Positions 18,013 through 27,861 are shown, counted from the first letter of the stretch. The stretch is DNA of 64,000 bases from Coprobacter secundus (GCA_000803105.1 JTDA01000008.1:86760-150759), one strand, 5' to 3'. Notes: generated from the letters alone by a model not told the origin. A program made the numbers and translations.

Positions 18013-21000
18013 CTACGGTTCTGCTACCATTGATGAATAAGAATCATTGTCAATAGCATAAGGGCGAGGCCGGCTGTGCCGTTTGAAACTTTCAGCCTGT
18101 TCCAAAATCTCCTTGAATACCTCATCACGAATTTTAGGTGGATATCCTGCACGAGCCAACAGGACAATTACATTCATCTTCAATGTCGCCCGAAGGTCAG
18201 GACGGTTTAACCAATCTGACACATCCGACTGTTCCTCTACCATCGTTTTAATTTGCTTAGCCAACTCTGTCAATGTCTCATCTGGAAAGTTTTCAATGAA
18301 CTCATATTTTGTCGCCACTGATTTCAGAATATCAAAGAAAGCCTTTTCTTCAAATGACAATCCTATAGAATTGCCGGCAGTGCGTTCGCTTGCTACATCC
18401 TCCATAAGCCTTACCATCTCGCCAACGACATCATCAATCACATCGTTGGCAAGTGCTGCATCGTCTGAACGGTCATTGTATTTTTTGACAATATCCTCCA
18501 AGCGTTTCGTGAAGTCTATGCCTTTTTGCCTGTTGATTTTCCGTAACGATTCTATAACCTGTTTCAAAAGTTGCTCCATCAACTTGACTTTGGTGTTCTT
18601 GTAGGGAATTTGGTCAAGACGTTGCATGTATTCCGATGAAAGAAGGTCTATTTCTTCATCGGCAGCAACACCGATTTTAGTCACCTCTTCCACTGCTTCA
18701 GACATCAAGGCATCTTTCAGCATTTCGCTCACACGCTTATTCATCTTTACAGCATCCGGCGCATTCCCTCTCGTCAGTTTAGAGATTATGGAACGGATGG
18801 CCAACATAAAATGAATATCGTTGTCTTCCGCCTCTGTCAGATGTTCTGAGTTGCAGCATATATCATACGCACCTTTCATCTTTTTACAGTGTCGCATAAA
18901 ACGAGTTTCAAGTTTTTTGGTATGTTGAATGTATTCTGCTCCCGTTTGAAGAATGCCTAACTGTTCAAGAGGCGTTCCAATGAAATAGCCAGACCAGTCA
19001 AAAGCATGAAACATCCGCTTAATCACATCCAATTCGTCCTTAACCACTTTTACCGCTTCTTCAACAGTTTCGAGGTCCGGACCATCGACTTCTCCATTTC
19101 CGCCATATTGATGAAGCGCCTCATTCATCTGCCGCTTTATGCCGAGATAATCAACCACAAGCCCTTTCTCTTTTCCGGGATAAACACGATTAACACGAGA
19201 TATGGTCTGAATCAACGTGTGCATTTGTAAAGGTTTGAAGCAGTACATCGTATCAAGGCTCGGTACGTCAAAGCCAGTTATCCACATATCCACAACAATC
19301 GCAATCTTAAAATTGCTTTTCTCTTCTTTGAACTGTTTGTCCAACGTTTTCCGGTATTCATCATTGCCGAGCAGATTATAAAGTTCGTCAGAATCATTAT
19401 CCGTGTCGCGAGTGATGACCATAGCAATACGCGGCATCGGCTTGATTTCTTTGCGTTCCTTCTCCGAAAGAGTTTCCCCTTCAATACATTCTTTGATTTC
19501 CGCCCATTCCGGTCGTAAATGGATAATCGCCTGATAGAGGTTCCAAGCAATGGAACGACTGCTACACACAATCATAGCTTTACCCAACACCGTTGAACCT
19601 TCCTCAATCCGTTTTTCGTAGTGTTCCACCATATCCCGGGCTATTTTGGCTAGTAAATCAGGGTCATTCAGGATAACATCAATTCGCGTCATCATTTTCT
19701 TGCTCTCCTCTATCTGATAGTCACCTGATCCTTCTTGCTTACATTGGTCATAGAAAAGCTCTATTTCCTTCACCTTAGCCGAGTCAATCATGATTTTAGC
19801 AGCACGACCTTCATAGACTATCTTACGAGTGATCTCATCCGCAACCGCTTCGGTCATGGTGTAACGGTCTACAATCGGGCCAAACACATCCAGCGTATTA
19901 TCAAGCGGTGTTCCCGTAAATCCTACGTATGTAGCATTCGGAAGAGAATCGCGCAGATACTTGGCAAAACCATAATGATGCTTTACACCCTTTTCCGTGA
20001 TAGTTGTTTTCTGCCCTAAACCGGCTTGTGAACGATGAGCCTCATCGGATATACAGATAATGTTTGCACGATTGCTCAATAAGCCTGTGCTTTCCTCGAA
20101 TTTCTGAATCGTTGTCAGATAAACGCCTCCGGCAGTACGCTTTTCAAGGTGTTCTTTAAGTTTCTCCCGACTTTCTACTTGAACGATTGTCTTGTCTCCA
20201 ATGAATTTGGTAGCATTTAAAAACGACTTAGACAACTGATCATCAAGGTCTGTACGGTCTGTTATCAGAACAATGGTAGGACTGCTCAATTTTTTGGAAC
20301 GCATCAGTTGTCGGGCAAGAAATAACATGGTGTACGACTTACCGCACCCTGTAGCTCCGAAATATGTGCCCCCTTTTCCATCACCATCAAGATTCAATCG
20401 TGAATGTTTCAGAATGTTATTGAACAGTTGAGTGGTAGCAAAATACTGCGGATAGCGGCACACGATTTTATCCTCGTCCTTGGGAGTATCTGGCAAATAG
20501 ATAAAGTTATGCAATACATCAAGCAGGCGTTCCTTTCTGAACAATCCGCGCATCATCGTGAACATAGTATCAAAAGCACCATCAAGAATAGAATCCGTAG
20601 CTTCCACCTTATGCCATCCGTAAAAGAACTCATATGGTGCAAAAAGTGAACCGATTTTATTGTTCACGCCATCGCTGATTACTACAAACGCATTATAGCG
20701 GAACAATTTAGGTATGTCACGCCTATAACGCACCGTCAGTTGCTTGAAAGCGTTTTCTATTGTGGTATTTTGCTTGATGGCATTTTTAAATTCAAGTACC
20801 ACCAAAGGCAGACCATTAACAAATACAATACCGTCAGGAATACGATGGTGCTCACCGTCAATGGCAAACTGATTGACGAACTTGAAGAGATTGTTTTTCC
20901 CAAATTCGGTATAGTCAATGGGATAAATATGAAGATGTGGTAACTTAGGATTGGTTCGCTTCAACGAAAAGCCCTCTTGCAGAAGTCGCAACGCTTCCAT

Positions 21001-21240
21001 ATTCTCTGCATACACGCCACCGCCGTCCGAAGTTTCCAATCTGGCAATTGCCCGACTGATTTCATCCTCGGTGATATGGTCGGCTTCATATTTTTTCCGC
21101 AGATAAAGGCGCAAATCATCGTAGAGAATAACATCCCGTGTATCACGAGAAATGCTTTCTCCATACACATAGTCGTAACCTTCTTTCTTGAAAAGCTCGA
21201 CAAATGCCTGCTCTAATTGTGATTCACTGAAGTATGGCAT
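18013..21240 (-). CDS. hsdR: Type I restriction enzyme, endonuclease/translocase subunit HsdR
   Basis: Motor and nuclease subunit of the type I restriction complex; cleaves DNA after ATP-driven translocation. The 1075-residue length is typical. The N-terminal nuclease domain shows PDGIVFVNGLPLVVLEFKN (PD-(D/E)XK). The SF2 motor has Walker A GATGCGKSYT, DEAH in ISDEAHRSQ, VGFTGTP, and motif VI-like QTISRVNRVYPGK. The C-terminal helical domain binds HsdM. The ATG lies 2 bp after the stop of the OLD-like gene, so the operon is continuous. It appears intact. Confidence 0.95.
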   Translation of the reverse strand: MPYFSESQLEQAFVELFKKEGYDYVYGESISRDTRDVILYDDLRLYLRKKYEADHITEDEISRAIARLETSDGGGVYAENMEALRLLQEGFSLKRTNPKLPHLHIYPIDYTEFGKNNLFKFVNQFAIDGEHHRIPDGIVFVNGLPLVVLEFKNAIKQNTTIENAFKQLTVRYRRDIPKLFRYNAFVVISDGVNNKIGSLFAPYEFFYGWHKVEATDSILDGAFDTMFTMMRGLFRKERLLDVLHNFIYLPDTPKDEDKIVCRYPQYFATTQLFNNILKHSRLNLDGDGKGGTYFGATGCGKSYTMLFLARQLMRSKKLSSPTIVLITDRTDLDDQLSKSFLNATKFIGDKTIVQVESREKLKEHLEKRTAGGVYLTTIQKFEESTGLLSNRANIICISDEAHRSQAGLGQKTTITEKGVKHHYGFAKYLRDSLPNATYVGFTGTPLDNTLDVFGPIVDRYTMTEAVADEITRKIVYEGRAAKIMIDSAKVKEIELFYDQCKQEGSGDYQIEESKKMMTRIDVILNDPDLLAKIARDMVEHYEKRIEEGSTVLGKAMIVCSSRSIAWNLYQAIIHLRPEWAEIKECIEGETLSEKERKEIKPMPRIAMVITRDTDNDSDELYNLLGNDEYRKTLDKQFKEEKSNFKIAIVVDMWITGFDVPSLDTMYCFKPLQMHTLIQTISRVNRVYPGKEKGLVVDYLGIKRQMNEALHQYGGNGEVDGPDLETVEEAVKVVKDELDVIKRMFHAFDWSGYFIGTPLEQLGILQTGAEYIQHTKKLETRFMRHCKKMKGAYDICCNSEHLTEAEDNDIHFMLAIRSIISKLTRGNAPDAVKMNKRVSEMLKDALMSEAVEEVTKIGVAADEEIDLLSSEYMQRLDQIPYKNTKVKLMEQLLKQVIESLRKINRQKGIDFTKRLEDIVKKYNDRSDDAALANDVIDDVVGEMVRLMEDVASERTAGNSIGLSFEEKAFFDILKSVATKYEFIENFPDETLTELAKQIKTMVEEQSDVSDWLNRPDLRATLKMNVIVLLARAGYPPKIRDEVFKEILEQAESFKRHSRPRPYAIDNDSYSSMVAEP

Positions 21241-21242
21241 AC

Positions 21243-23201
21243 CTATAATTCTGATAACATCTTAATTTTTTCAAGAATAGGTCGGAAATTTTCCCAACTT
21301 TCATTACTTATATTTATTATATTATTTACAACAGCATTAGCAAAATCTTCCTTTTTTGCCAACAAATTGTTATCGTTCTCATCATAAACGGCTTGCCCTC
21401 CATTATTTTCTATAATTTTGTCTTTGCCTTTACCATCCGGCATTAGCAAAGACCAATTTACATTTTCATTATGTAGCATAGAACGTTTTGTAAACTCTGA
21501 GCCAAAGAACAATCTATGACCAACTTCATCTATAGGTGACTTTATTTCTTCGTCTGAGAACAAATATTCTATTGATATTTTCACTTGTTCCCTTATTTTT
21601 CTATCTTTAGGTATAGGTATACAAAATGCATATACTCTATTTCCATAATCTTTATAATTCCCTTCACCTATATCCAACTTTTTTACTATTGAATCAATAT
21701 CCCTATCAAATATCCCAATAACAGGAAATGATTTCCTTATTTTACATAACTGTTCCAACATTTTCTGTAGATTTGAATCACCATCAGGTTGTTGGTCTGG
21801 ATGTATGACATCAAAATCTATATCATTAAGCCCTAAGAATTCCTTTGCTTTTTGAATAAATTTAATATCCGTTTTTCCTTCAGTTATTACTAAAGGCTTT
21901 TTCATTTCTTCAAGAGTGCCTTCCAATTGGTGATATTTCTTGGCAAATTGGTTATTCTCATTCACCATCATATTGTAGACTTCTTTATATAAAGCATTAT
22001 TTGTTGGAGAACAGGTAATGCCATTATTATCCAAATCTATTATTTGAGAACGCTCTATTGAAATATCTGCAAGCCCCATATTTAAGAATGGAGAATGAGA
22101 ACTAATGATAAACTGAATATTAGGGAATAGATTAAACAGCTCAGGCAATATTTCTTTTTGAAGTTTAATATGAAGGTGCATATCAACCTCATCAATCAAC
22201 ACAATTCCAGCAATTTGGCTAAGTTGTATATTATTCCTAATTTTATCTCCTTGTCTCAAAATTTCACCAAACAAGCTTAATAGAGCCAATTCTCCAGAAG
22301 AAAGACAAAAAAGATTTGGTGAAATTGGATATGAAACACCTTGCTTATCATCATACATGATAGAAATTCGTTGTCCTCCATTATGTCTTTTTCCTATTCC
22401 AAAACGAATATGTCTATCAGGGTATTTTGATGATAGAGTAGATGATAATATGTGATTCAAATTTTGAAAAATTACACTTTCCGGAGTTATATCCAGTCTT
22501 TGGGTTTGTCCTGTTGATAGTTTGATTTCTTGTACTTGTTTATAATTAATCCAATCTAACACAACATCCATTATCCAATTTGCTAAAGTCCCTATTCCAG
22601 AAGTAACTTCAATTGGATTTGCGAGATATCCATTAAATTCTGAATCTACATTAAACTTTACAGAAAATTTATATGGATCATTCAAATAATAAGGTTGTTC
22701 ATATCTATAGGAAGGAAAATAAGTTAAAATATTATTACTGAAAATTGAAATAGCCTTTTCCTTATTTAGATTCTCTGAAAAAACTTTTGCACAATTATTA
22801 TTTTGTAACTTATCCTTAATTCGATCAAATGGAATTGAATTTACTATTTGAATTTCATTTTTATAATTCTCGTCTGTTAAATCATTTCCTCTACAATCAA
22901 CATAGTCAATGGTTTCATTGTCAACATTAAATCTGAAATAAGCAATAGAATACTTTGAGGTATCAAGTTGAAATATAGAAGAAGAAAATCTATAGAATTT
23001 ATTTTCTTTACCTTCAAAAGAGCCTGTATAATACGGTTTTGCCATTTCATAAAACGCATCAACAACATGAGAAAGAAGCGTAGTCTTACCTTTCCCATTA
23101 ATTGCAGACAAAACATTTATACCTCCTTCTTTGAAGTCAAACTCGATATGTTCAAATGGAGCACGATTTACAAATATTGCTTTTACTAAACTAAATGACA
23201 T
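21243..23201 (-). CDS. OLD-like nuclease: ABC-type ATPase with C-terminal TOPRIM domain
   Basis: A 652-residue protein with an SMC/ABC-type ATPase half: Walker A NGKGKTT (the usual first Gly of the loop is Ala), signature LSSGELALLSLFGE, Walker B GIVLIDEVDMHLH and the switch His in IISSHSPF. The C-terminal half is a TOPRIM domain with Glu441 in VITEGKTD and Asp499/Asp501 in IGIFDRDID, followed by AFCIPIP and SIEYLF. This is the architecture of OLD-family nucleases (overcoming lysogenization defect) and of GajA. It is inserted between hsdS and hsdR, the position of the 'rlo' (R-linked) genes of Campylobacter type I loci. It probably adds a separate abortive or DNA-degrading response; cooperation with the R-M complex is inferred. 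Confidence 0.85.
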   Translation of the reverse strand: MSFSLVKAIFVNRAPFEHIEFDFKEGGINVLSAINGKGKTTLLSHVVDAFYEMAKPYYTGSFEGKENKFYRFSSSIFQLDTSKYSIAYFRFNVDNETIDYVDCRGNDLTDENYKNEIQIVNSIPFDRIKDKLQNNNCAKVFSENLNKEKAISIFSNNILTYFPSYRYEQPYYLNDPYKFSVKFNVDSEFNGYLANPIEVTSGIGTLANWIMDVVLDWINYKQVQEIKLSTGQTQRLDITPESVIFQNLNHILSSTLSSKYPDRHIRFGIGKRHNGGQRISIMYDDKQGVSYPISPNLFCLSSGELALLSLFGEILRQGDKIRNNIQLSQIAGIVLIDEVDMHLHIKLQKEILPELFNLFPNIQFIISSHSPFLNMGLADISIERSQIIDLDNNGITCSPTNNALYKEVYNMMVNENNQFAKKYHQLEGTLEEMKKPLVITEGKTDIKFIQKAKEFLGLNDIDFDVIHPDQQPDGDSNLQKMLEQLCKIRKSFPVIGIFDRDIDSIVKKLDIGEGNYKDYGNRVYAFCIPIPKDRKIREQVKISIEYLFSDEEIKSPIDEVGHRLFFGSEFTKRSMLHNENVNWSLLMPDGKGKDKIIENNGGQAVYDENDNNLLAKKEDFANAVVNNIINISNESWENFRPILEKIKMLSEL

Positions 23202-23205
23202 GACT

Positions 23206-24285
23206 TTAATAATTTATTGTACCCATCTTTGATAAAACCAAAGATTGTAATTCGGTTAATACTCCTATTTCTTTTCTTTTCTGAATATTCTCTATTTCGA
23301 TAACTTCAGCTATTTTATTAAAATGCAGAATTGCGTCACGCGTTGGTATGACACAATCAAGCTGGGTTAGAATCGTTTGTGTTAACAAAGGTTGGCTAGA
23401 CCCTTCACTTTTGCTATTTAAATTAAGGGTACTCAAAAGCCAATAAAGATAATATAATGCTCCGTTTTTGGCGACAGTCATCATCGCATTATCATTAACC
23501 CAGCATTTCTCTCGTTCTATTTGAATGTTTCCGCAATTAGCTCCAACCCTACCAATTACTATTATATTTACGGCATTATGGGAATTATGCCTCCCAACAA
23601 TACCATTTCCACCATATACAGGAATTTCACCATTTATTGGTTGTATAGCTTTCCCATTCTTAAAAGCAGCAACATCACCCAATGTTCCTATTTGCCATCC
23701 CTCAGGAAGATTCTCTACATCAACATTATCCACAAAAATCTTGCGATAGATAGTCTGGGTAGTTTCTTCAAGTGCAGCAATCAATCGGCGATTGTTCTCT
23801 ACCTGTCGCTCTATTGCCTGATATTCGGCTACAATCTTTCGTTGTTCATCGATCGAAGGAACTGGCAACAAGATTTCACACATTTCGCTCCATTCAAAAA
23901 CTTCACGTGCCGAGCCATGCGATTTGAAACGGGCATATCTGTCGAATTCCGGTCTACGAAACCACATCATCAGGTATTCCGGCAATAATTCTGTTTCGTC
24001 AATGACTTCAAAAACAGTATAAGCCTGTGAAATAATACAAGGAGATTCTCCCTCATACAAAGCAATTGTTATTTTATCTCCATTGCGAGAAGTTATAGGA
24101 ACATAGCCAAACTGTCGAGGTTGGACTATTTTATATGTACTCATATCAGTCCCCGTTGTATTTGCAATGGATGTGATAAACTGCTTAGCAATGCTTAAAC
24201 CAAGCAGTTTATTTACAACCAAGTCTCGATTGCGCACATCAACTTGCCGGATATAATTACCCAATCTTTTATAATTCGATTTCAT
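23206..24285 (-). CDS. hsdS: Type I restriction enzyme specificity subunit HsdS
   Basis: DNA-recognition subunit with two target-recognition domains. The start at 24285 (MKSNYKRLGNYIRQVDVRN) is chosen because it gives a normal HsdS N-terminus and a 17-bp overlap with hsdM; the longer frame from 24354 would lie deep in hsdM. The 359 residues contain the first TRD, ending in ILLPVPSIDEQRKIVAEYQAIERQV (conserved helix), and the second TRD beginning at LPEGWQIGTLGDVAAFKNGKA. The last TRD ends with IPTRDAILHFNKIAEVIE. No inverted repeats or second truncated hsdS suggesting shuffling are seen nearby. Confidence 0.93.
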   Translation of the reverse strand: MKSNYKRLGNYIRQVDVRNRDLVVNKLLGLSIAKQFITSIANTTGTDMSTYKIVQPRQFGYVPITSRNGDKITIALYEGESPCIISQAYTVFEVIDETELLPEYLMMWFRRPEFDRYARFKSHGSAREVFEWSEMCEILLPVPSIDEQRKIVAEYQAIERQVENNRRLIAALEETTQTIYRKIFVDNVDVENLPEGWQIGTLGDVAAFKNGKAIQPINGEIPVYGGNGIVGRHNSHNAVNIIVIGRVGANCGNIQIEREKCWVNDNAMMTVAKNGALYYLYWLLSTLNLNSKSEGSSQPLLTQTILTQLDCVIPTRDAILHFNKIAEVIEIENIQKRKEIGVLTELQSLVLSKMGTINY

Positions 24286-25861
24286 AACCCAATGATTTAA
24301 AAACATTAAGTACTGATTCTCGACTTTTGGCTTCTTGACGAAGGATGTCGGCAAGTTCCGATTGAAGTTCCTTCATGCGTGTGTCATAATCCACCGACTC
24401 ATCCCGATTGACAAATTCGATGTATTTGGAGGGGACCAACGAGAAACCTTTGTCTGCAATTCCTCCATCTTCACCAACACTTACCGATTTACAGAACTCC
24501 GGTATATCGGTATAGGTTTCTGTATGACCCTCTCGCTGCCAGTTGTGGTAGGTATCGGCCACTTTACGAATATCCTCATCGGTGAAACGCACATATTTCT
24601 TTTCAAAGGGTTCGCCCATCTGGCGCATATCGATGAAAAGTATCTCCTTTTCACGGTCACGATAATGTATGTCTTCTCCGTTACGATTGACCAAACGACC
24701 TTTCTTATTCGCATTGATAATCCAAAGCGTAACGGAAATATCAGTAGAGTAAAAGAGGTTACGAGGCAGTATTACAATTGCTTCCACCAATCCGCGTTCA
24801 ATCATCTTGCGACGGATTTCTCCTTCTGTACCATCGGCACTCAGCGCACCGTTGGCCAAAATGAAACCTGCCACACCGTTGGACGAGAGTTTGCTCACCA
24901 TATTGAGAATCCAAGCATAGTTGGCATTAGAGGTAGGCGGCACGTCATAACCATCCCAACGAGGATCGTCCGTCAGTTGATTGTCCGCTCTCCAGTCTTT
25001 TTGGTTGAACGGAGGATTAGCCATAATGAAATCGGCTTTCAAATCTTTGTGACGGTCATCGGTAAAGGTGTTGGCGGCATAATCGCCCAAGTCGGCTGCG
25101 ATACCACGAATAGCAAGGTTCATCTTGGCCAGTTTAAAAGTGGTCTTGGTATATTCCTGTCCATACACCGACACCTTGCGACGATTGCCATGATGACTCT
25201 CCACAAACTTCATCGACTGCACAAACATACCGCCCGAACCGCAACAAGGGTCGTAGATTTTACCTTCGTAGGGTTCAATCATTTCGGCTATCAAATTGAC
25301 TATCGTTTTGGGCGTATAAAATTCCCCCTTACCTTTTCCTTCTTTAATGGCAAACTTGGATAGGAAATATTCATAAACACGTCCAATAATATCATTGCCG
25401 TCTGCGGATTCCAGAATCGTATCAAATCCATCAATCTTATCAAGCAATGAACCGAGTTTTTCCGCTTCTATACCCAACGAACTATAGTAGTTGTTGGGTA
25501 ATGCGCCACGCAAAGGCTTGTTTTCCTTCTCTATGTCAGAAAGAGCTTTATCTACAATAGATGCGATGTTGGGTTGCTTTGAATTTTCTTTAAGATACGG
25601 CCAACGGGCTGTTTCCGGCAAATAAAAAACATTCTTGGCCGCATAAAACTCCACATTATCCACAAAGTCTTCCAAACCGTCATTGACAATTTCCTGACGG
25701 CGTTTCTCAAAATGAAATCCGGCGTACTTCAAGAATATCAATGACAGGACAACATGTTTGTATTCGCTGGGTTCAATAGATCCACGCAGTGCATCGCATG
25801 CTTTCCAAAGTACTTCCTCCATTGGGAGATTGTCTTTCTTATTTATCGATTTCTTTGCCAT
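24269..25861 (-). CDS. hsdM: Type I restriction enzyme methylase subunit HsdM
   Basis: N6-adenine methyltransferase subunit. The 530-residue length fits. Motifs: helical N-terminal domain (VLWKACDALRGSIEPSEYK), KGKGEFYTPKTIVNLI, SAM-binding motif I YDPCCGSGGMF, catalytic motif IV NPPFNQKDW, and LPRNLFYSTDISVTLWI. With HsdS it modifies the host DNA and with HsdR it restricts foreign DNA. It overlaps hsdS by 17 bp and is separated from the MloA-like gene by 8 bp, all in one leftward operon. Confidence 0.96.
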   Translation of the reverse strand: MAKKSINKKDNLPMEEVLWKACDALRGSIEPSEYKHVVLSLIFLKYAGFHFEKRRQEIVNDGLEDFVDNVEFYAAKNVFYLPETARWPYLKENSKQPNIASIVDKALSDIEKENKPLRGALPNNYYSSLGIEAEKLGSLLDKIDGFDTILESADGNDIIGRVYEYFLSKFAIKEGKGKGEFYTPKTIVNLIAEMIEPYEGKIYDPCCGSGGMFVQSMKFVESHHGNRRKVSVYGQEYTKTTFKLAKMNLAIRGIAADLGDYAANTFTDDRHKDLKADFIMANPPFNQKDWRADNQLTDDPRWDGYDVPPTSNANYAWILNMVSKLSSNGVAGFILANGALSADGTEGEIRRKMIERGLVEAIVILPRNLFYSTDISVTLWIINANKKGRLVNRNGEDIHYRDREKEILFIDMRQMGEPFEKKYVRFTDEDIRKVADTYHNWQREGHTETYTDIPEFCKSVSVGEDGGIADKGFSLVPSKYIEFVNRDESVDYDTRMKELQSELADILRQEAKSRESVLNVFKSLGYEIEL

Positions 25862-25869
25862 AATTCGTA

Positions 25870-27333
25870 TTATTTTGTTTCCCTAGAGGTTGATGAAAGG
25901 ATTTCCCAATGCCCCCCAAAACTTGGTCCAACTCGTTTGATAACATTCGCTGCTTTCATGCGTTCCAGTGTTATCCTCATTGCTTTTTCCGAGACTTCAC
26001 ATTGTTTTGCTAATGCAGAGATACTGATTTGTGGGTTTTCTGCAATAAGAGAAAGTATCTTGTTATGCCCCTGTTGTGCCCCTGTCATGCCCTTGTTATG
26101 CCCTAATTGGTCGGCTTCTGGTCGCTTCTGGTCGGCATGGTTAGTTCCTTGCCCTTCCTCCAAAACCTTCGCACAAACAGTTGCTTTCATGATAAAGGCA
26201 ACCAAGTTGTATTGTGGCTCACGGACACCCAAAGCCGAAAGTTCACGACACATACGGTCAACACCCTCACCGAACTCTTTTACATAATCGTAAGCTTTGA
26301 GGTATTCCGCAATTTTCGGATTGCGAGAGAAATGGGTATGACGAATGTTGTCAGTGCGAACAATGCCCGGCAACTTGCCTGGTGTTTCGAACACAAGACG
26401 GTCGTCGAACATCTTTATCTGAATTTCCGTGCCCTTAATACTGTAATCGCGATGGCAAACGGAGTTCACCACCATCTCTTGTATTACAAACTTGGGGTAT
26501 TCGCGGTCGGTTTTGAAGATACCGTCCTCTCCAAGATAGGAATGCTCCTTGACCTGCGTTTCAAGATATTCAACAGTTTTCTGGATCTGTTCAAGAATAC
26601 GACCATCGAAAGTAACATCTTTGATGACATTCATTTCACGTCCCACCTTTTCCTCTGTACCGAAATACTTGATAAAACGCACCCTTGCACGAGGAAAGAA
26701 TGTCTGAGGATGCTTGCCAAAAAGCAATATACAAGCTGCACTGACTTGCGGCACATCGCCTTTATAGGTCACAAAACCTTTGTTCTCTTGCAGATACTCC
26801 ATTACAGACTTGCCATAACCAATCCGCTGCATGTAGGCTTTGACTGCATCCATATCTATGTCATCAAGTGTGGCATCGTATGCTGTGGAATCCTCGTAAT
26901 AGCGTTCTCCTTTGTCGTACATGAGTTGCAAACGCTCATCAAAAGTCAGTTTGCGTGATTTGTCTCCTACACGCCAAAACACTTCATCAGCTTGATTCGC
27001 ATGAAGTCGCGGACTTGCAGGAATGTGCATCAACAATACACGGTTATCACGTCCCTCAGCATCCGTACAAGGCACATAATCCGTAGTGACAGAAACTGAT
27101 GGAACACAAAAATCCAAAGGTGTCCGCAATATATCATTGAGATGTTCCTTGTCTTGGTCAACACCCTCTACTCTGCGAGTCTTGTCGGATATACCCACAG
27201 CAATCATTCCACCATCTGCATTCGCCATAGCTACTATGATAGTGGCAAGGTGCTTAGGCTCAATGAGGATACTTTTACAGTCAAAAGTCTGACCTTCCTG
27301 CATATGCCGTATTTCTTCAATTGTATATTTCAT
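25870..27333 (-). CDS. MloA-like ATP-binding protein (AlbA_2/Schlafen domain with winged helix)
   Basis: A 487-residue protein. The N-terminal AlbA_2 (Schlafen-like) domain contains GQTFDCKSILIE, AMANADGGMIAVGISDKTRRVEG. The middle part is the RecG-like/HATPase_c_4 block (NSVCHRDYSIKGTEIQIKMFDDRLVF, PGKLPG, FGEGVDRM), and the C-terminus is a winged helix (ISALAKQCEVSEKAMRITLERM). Genes of this type are called mloA (M-linked ORF) in Campylobacter type I restriction loci, and here too it precedes hsdM. Likely an accessory or regulatory protein. The start at 27333 (MKYTIEEIRHM) is chosen over 27360 because it places the gene 5 bp after the upstream stop. Confidence 0.85.
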   Translation of the reverse strand: MKYTIEEIRHMQEGQTFDCKSILIEPKHLATIIVAMANADGGMIAVGISDKTRRVEGVDQDKEHLNDILRTPLDFCVPSVSVTTDYVPCTDAEGRDNRVLLMHIPASPRLHANQADEVFWRVGDKSRKLTFDERLQLMYDKGERYYEDSTAYDATLDDIDMDAVKAYMQRIGYGKSVMEYLQENKGFVTYKGDVPQVSAACILLFGKHPQTFFPRARVRFIKYFGTEEKVGREMNVIKDVTFDGRILEQIQKTVEYLETQVKEHSYLGEDGIFKTDREYPKFVIQEMVVNSVCHRDYSIKGTEIQIKMFDDRLVFETPGKLPGIVRTDNIRHTHFSRNPKIAEYLKAYDYVKEFGEGVDRMCRELSALGVREPQYNLVAFIMKATVCAKVLEEGQGTNHADQKRPEADQLGHNKGMTGAQQGHNKILSLIAENPQISISALAKQCEVSEKAMRITLERMKAANVIKRVGPSFGGHWEILSSTSRETK

Positions 27334-27338
27334 ATCCT

Positions 27339-27545
27339 CTATTCTTCTTTTGTATGGCAAATGAGTCTGTGAATATCTACATCCAGAACTTCTGCTATCC
27401 GTGCCAATGTGTATAAATCAGGCTGTGCATGATTGTTGCACCATTTGGAAACCGTAGCCGGATCTTTCTGCAATGTCTTAGCGAGCCACTTACTCATGAT
27501 ACCCTTTTCTGCCAATACTGCCTTTATACAGTTCAAATTCGCCAT
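27339..27545 (-). CDS. XRE-family HTH regulator at the head of the restriction operon
   Basis: A 68-residue Cro/C1-type protein (MANLNCIKAVLAEKGIM...WLAKTLQKDPATVSKWCNNHAQPDLYTLARIAEVLDV). The start at 27545 lies about 25 bp after the predicted transcription start of a promoter at 27604-27576; a longer frame from 27608 would overlap that promoter. Small XRE proteins in this place act like the C (controller) proteins that time expression of restriction systems. The regulation is inferred from position. Confidence 0.88.
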   Translation of the reverse strand: MANLNCIKAVLAEKGIMSKWLAKTLQKDPATVSKWCNNHAQPDLYTLARIAEVLDVDIHRLICHTKEE

Positions 27546-27575
27546 ATTGTATTCAATTATAAATTGCGTTAAATG

Positions 27576-27604
27576 CAAAATTACATATTTTATTTGGTTC
27601 GCAA
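27576..27604 (-). promoter_or_regulatory. Bacteroides-type promoter of the defence island
   Basis: On the minus strand TTG (27604-27602), an 18-nt spacer and TAATTTTG (27583-27576) match the Bacteroides -33/-7 pattern (TTTG, TAnnTTTG). It would drive the HTH regulator and the long leftward operon behind it. Confidence 0.65.
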
Positions 27605-27690
27605 GCATGATCGAAGAAATAAAATCCTATATCATAGTATTATGGCAAAAGAATTTAATGAAAAGTGATGTGAGAATGGGATTTATTTGC

Positions 27691-27698
27691 TAATTTTG
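27691..27698 (+). promoter_or_regulatory. Possible -7 box of a rightward transcript
   Basis: TAATTTTG matches the TAnnTTTG box, but no clear -33 element stands at the right distance. It lies about 30 bp before a 43-codon frame and is divergent from the defence-island promoter. Confidence 0.35.
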
Positions 27699-27729
27699 CA
27701 TTGCTTTTGAGACAATATAAACATTAACA

Positions 27730-27861
27730 ATGCAAAGAAACAGAATGAACATATTATCTATAACAACCGCAATTCAGAGCAATAAACGCACTGAATCTGT
27801 GTCGAGTGTTCATGTTTCACGTATTGAACCTCGTTTAGTAAATACTTTCCAACGAACATAG
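27730..27861 (+). CDS. Possible 43-residue leader peptide
   Basis: ATG-initiated frame of 43 codons (starts MQRNRMNILSITTAIQSNK, basic, rich in Ser/Thr/Arg), with a -7-like box before it and a terminator-like hairpin 36 bp after its stop. It resembles leader peptides ahead of attenuators, but I do not recognise the sequence. The metallophosphoesterase operon starts about 190 bp further on. Coding status is uncertain. Confidence 0.35.
   Translation: MQRNRMNILSITTAIQSNKRTESVSSVHVSRIEPRLVNTFQRT

Noticed and set aside
24335-25363. A 342-codon plus-strand frame
   Set aside because: It lies antisense to hsdM over its whole length, has no recognisable motif, and its composition is that of a shadow frame.
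26107-26958. A 283-codon plus-strand frame
   Set aside because: Antisense shadow of the MloA-like gene, whose domains are clear on the other strand.
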